DNA of 6,250 nt from Euryarchaeota archaeon UBA561 (GTDB lineage: Archaea; Thermoplasmatota; Poseidoniia; Poseidoniales; Poseidoniaceae): assembly GCA_002502295.1 (NCBI GenBank), contig DANX01000060.1:1-6250 (forward strand). Direction: 5' to 3'. Shown here one piece after another: positions 5,287 to 6,250 of the stretch. A model generated the notes under the pieces. That model was not told the origin of the DNA. It worked only from the letters and a program-made list of their open reading frames with translations, and searched no databases. The translations under genes were made by a program, and so were the position numbers. Within the stretch, counting starts at the first letter, position 1. Each line of letters opens with the position of its first letter.

Positions 5287-6243
5287 TCACTCGCCAACGC
5301 GCTCGATGACACGGACGTGGTCGCCGCGCATGTTGAGCGTCATCGGGATGATTTGCTCGTAGAGTTCCATGCTGACCTCTTCCTTGGATTCGGACACGCT
5401 GGTGATGCGAGCCTTCTCGCCCTTGAAAGCGCCAGTGACGACTTCGACGATGCAGCCAACTTCGATGCCGCTGGTGACGGCCTTGGGTTCGAGGTAAGGC
5501 AAAATGTCCTGAAGTGGAGCTTCACCGGGAAGCACGTTCTTGGCGTTCTTGAGCGGCGACTGGTTGATTCCTCGGCGAGCCGATGGGTCTCGTCCACCGG
5601 AACGGCCGATGAGCTTCTCGACGTGGTGAAGGGCGCTGGATTCCACAAACACATAGCCGCGCATGGCCGGTGGATGAAGAATGGACATGATCTCAGCCTG
5701 AAGGGAAACCATCGAACCGCTGCCGTGGAGACGAGCGTACATTTCGTCAGCCACACGCTGTTCGGAGTTGATGGCGGTCTTCACGATGTAAAGGAAAGAG
5801 CCGACGCTGCCGTACATCTCACGGAACAAGCCGTGAGCGTTTTCCATGTCAAGATCGGAGAAGATGCAGTTGTAATCTTTGATGGTACCAGGGTCGACCC
5901 ACTCAGCCCGGGTGTAAATGCCGGATGGGGTCACCTCTTGGCTCTTGGAGACGACGAGAATGGGCATCACGTCCACAAGGTTGCGGCCCATGTCGATGCC
6001 TCGCTCGGGTCCAGTGCCATGGTAATAGAGGTCTTCAACGGGGATGCCGGTGGATTGAGCCACACGGTCAAGCACTTCCTCAGGCGTGTCAGCGACGCCC
6101 CAAACACCGTCCCACAGGTCGGGGAAGTGCTCGGTGGAGCTGTTGCGCTTGAGCAGTAACAATTTCTCTTCAAATCGAACAAAGGCTACGAATGCTTCGG
6201 TCATCTTTTCACGCTCCAATTCAGTTGCCGATGCCAAAGACAT
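5287..6243 (-). CDS. spt5: Transcription elongation factor Spt5 with N-terminal Nudix-like domain
   Basis: Spt5 (archaeal NusG homologue) binds the RNA polymerase clamp, usually with Spt4, and promotes processive elongation. Residues 149-250 form the NGN domain (FLYIVKTAINSEQRVADEM, then AMRGYVFVES at 193-202 and VLPGE at 237-241). Residues 258-315 form the KOW domain (GAFKGEKARI at 271-280, then RGDHVRVIE). Archaeal Spt5 is usually about 150 residues; this one has 318, because residues 14-125 add a Nudix-like fold: AFVAFVRFEEKLLLLKRN (17-34), PDLWDGVWGV (41-50), a degenerate Nudix box (49-67) and a strand ending in AEWVDPGTI (113-121). The catalytic REuxEExGu core reads DRVAQSTGI, so both central glutamates are lost and Nudix hydrolysis is unlikely. 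The NGN domain also carries an insertion at about 215-235. ATG 6243 is the first visible start, but the frame is open to the window edge. M14 at 6204 has a GGAG nine bases before it and is a good alternative (305 residues). Confidence 0.9.
   Translation of the reverse strand: MSLASATELEREKMTEAFVAFVRFEEKLLLLKRNSSTEHFPDLWDGVWGVADTPEEVLDRVAQSTGIPVEDLYYHGTGPERGIDMGRNLVDVMPILVVSKSQEVTPSGIYTRAEWVDPGTIKDYNCIFSDLDMENAHGLFREMYGSVGSFLYIVKTAINSEQRVADEMYARLHGSGSMVSLQAEIMSILHPPAMRGYVFVESSALHHVEKLIGRSGGRDPSARRGINQSPLKNAKNVLPGEAPLQDILPYLEPKAVTSGIEVGCIVEVVTGAFKGEKARITSVSESKEEVSMELYEQIIPMTLNMRGDHVRVIERVGE
6214..6217 (-). promoter_or_regulatory. Possible ribosome binding site for an internal spt5 start
   Basis: On the minus strand GGAG lies nine bases before the ATG at 6204 (M14 of the longer reading). 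This favours 6204, where the Nudix-like domain begins, over 6243, where no purine-rich site is visible in the seven bases available. GGAG also encodes part of LERE in the longer reading, so chance occurrence is possible. Confidence 0.35.
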
Positions 6244-6250
6244 CGTGAAT

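Noticed and set aside
5317..6159. A 280-codon open frame on the plus strand opposite spt5
   Set aside because: It lies wholly antisense to a well-supported Spt5 gene, its translation is His/Asp/Val-rich with no recognisable motif, and it follows the codon pattern of the real gene.
1..6250. CRISPR arrays, insertion sequences, attachment sites, or a defence system
   Set aside because: There are no regularly spaced direct repeats, no transposase or integrase motifs, and no flanking target duplications. The only repeats are domain duplications within the Fas1 gene and short inverted repeats in the gaps.

Overview
The window most likely comes from a planktonic archaeon. The clearest marker is an archaeal/eukaryotic-type Spt5 (NGN plus KOW) on the minus strand. 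It sits with a multi-Fas1 surface protein, a class II photolyase and small membrane proteins of no recognised family. That set, with roughly balanced base composition and short intergenic gaps, fits a sunlit-water euryarchaeote of the Marine Group II (Poseidoniales) kind. The lineage is an inference; no rRNA or tRNA gene is present to confirm it.

Layout. Bases 1-1478 (+) hold the 3' part of a fasciclin-domain membrane protein whose 5' end lies outside the window. The remnant ends one Fas1 domain, then has two complete ones, a Ser/Gly linker, one transmembrane helix, a long Ala/Gln/Pro-rich cytoplasmic tail and a Trp-rich C-terminal module. At 1523-2011 (+) is a 162-residue single-pass membrane protein of unknown function, 44 bases downstream. 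At 2106-4451 (+) is a 781-residue two-domain flavoprotein: a class II photolyase fused to a renalase-like FAD/NAD(P) oxidoreductase. At 4520-5158 (+) is a four-helix membrane protein of unknown function. After a 128-base convergent gap with inverted repeats, 5287-6243 (-) encodes Spt5 with an extra N-terminal Nudix-like domain.

How the genes relate. The four plus-strand genes may form one or two transcription units: the first two are close together, and the photolyase has a possible TATA element of its own. The photolyase fusion puts two flavin sites on one chain, so the oxidoreductase half may reduce the photolyase flavin, or the chain may pair repair with redox detoxification. Spt5 is a core elongation factor, convergent to the rest and not obviously linked to them in function.

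The most unusual features are the Nudix-like/Spt5 fusion, whose Nudix box has lost its catalytic glutamates, and the photolyase-oxidoreductase fusion, which ends in a sliding-clamp-like QQTLF peptide.
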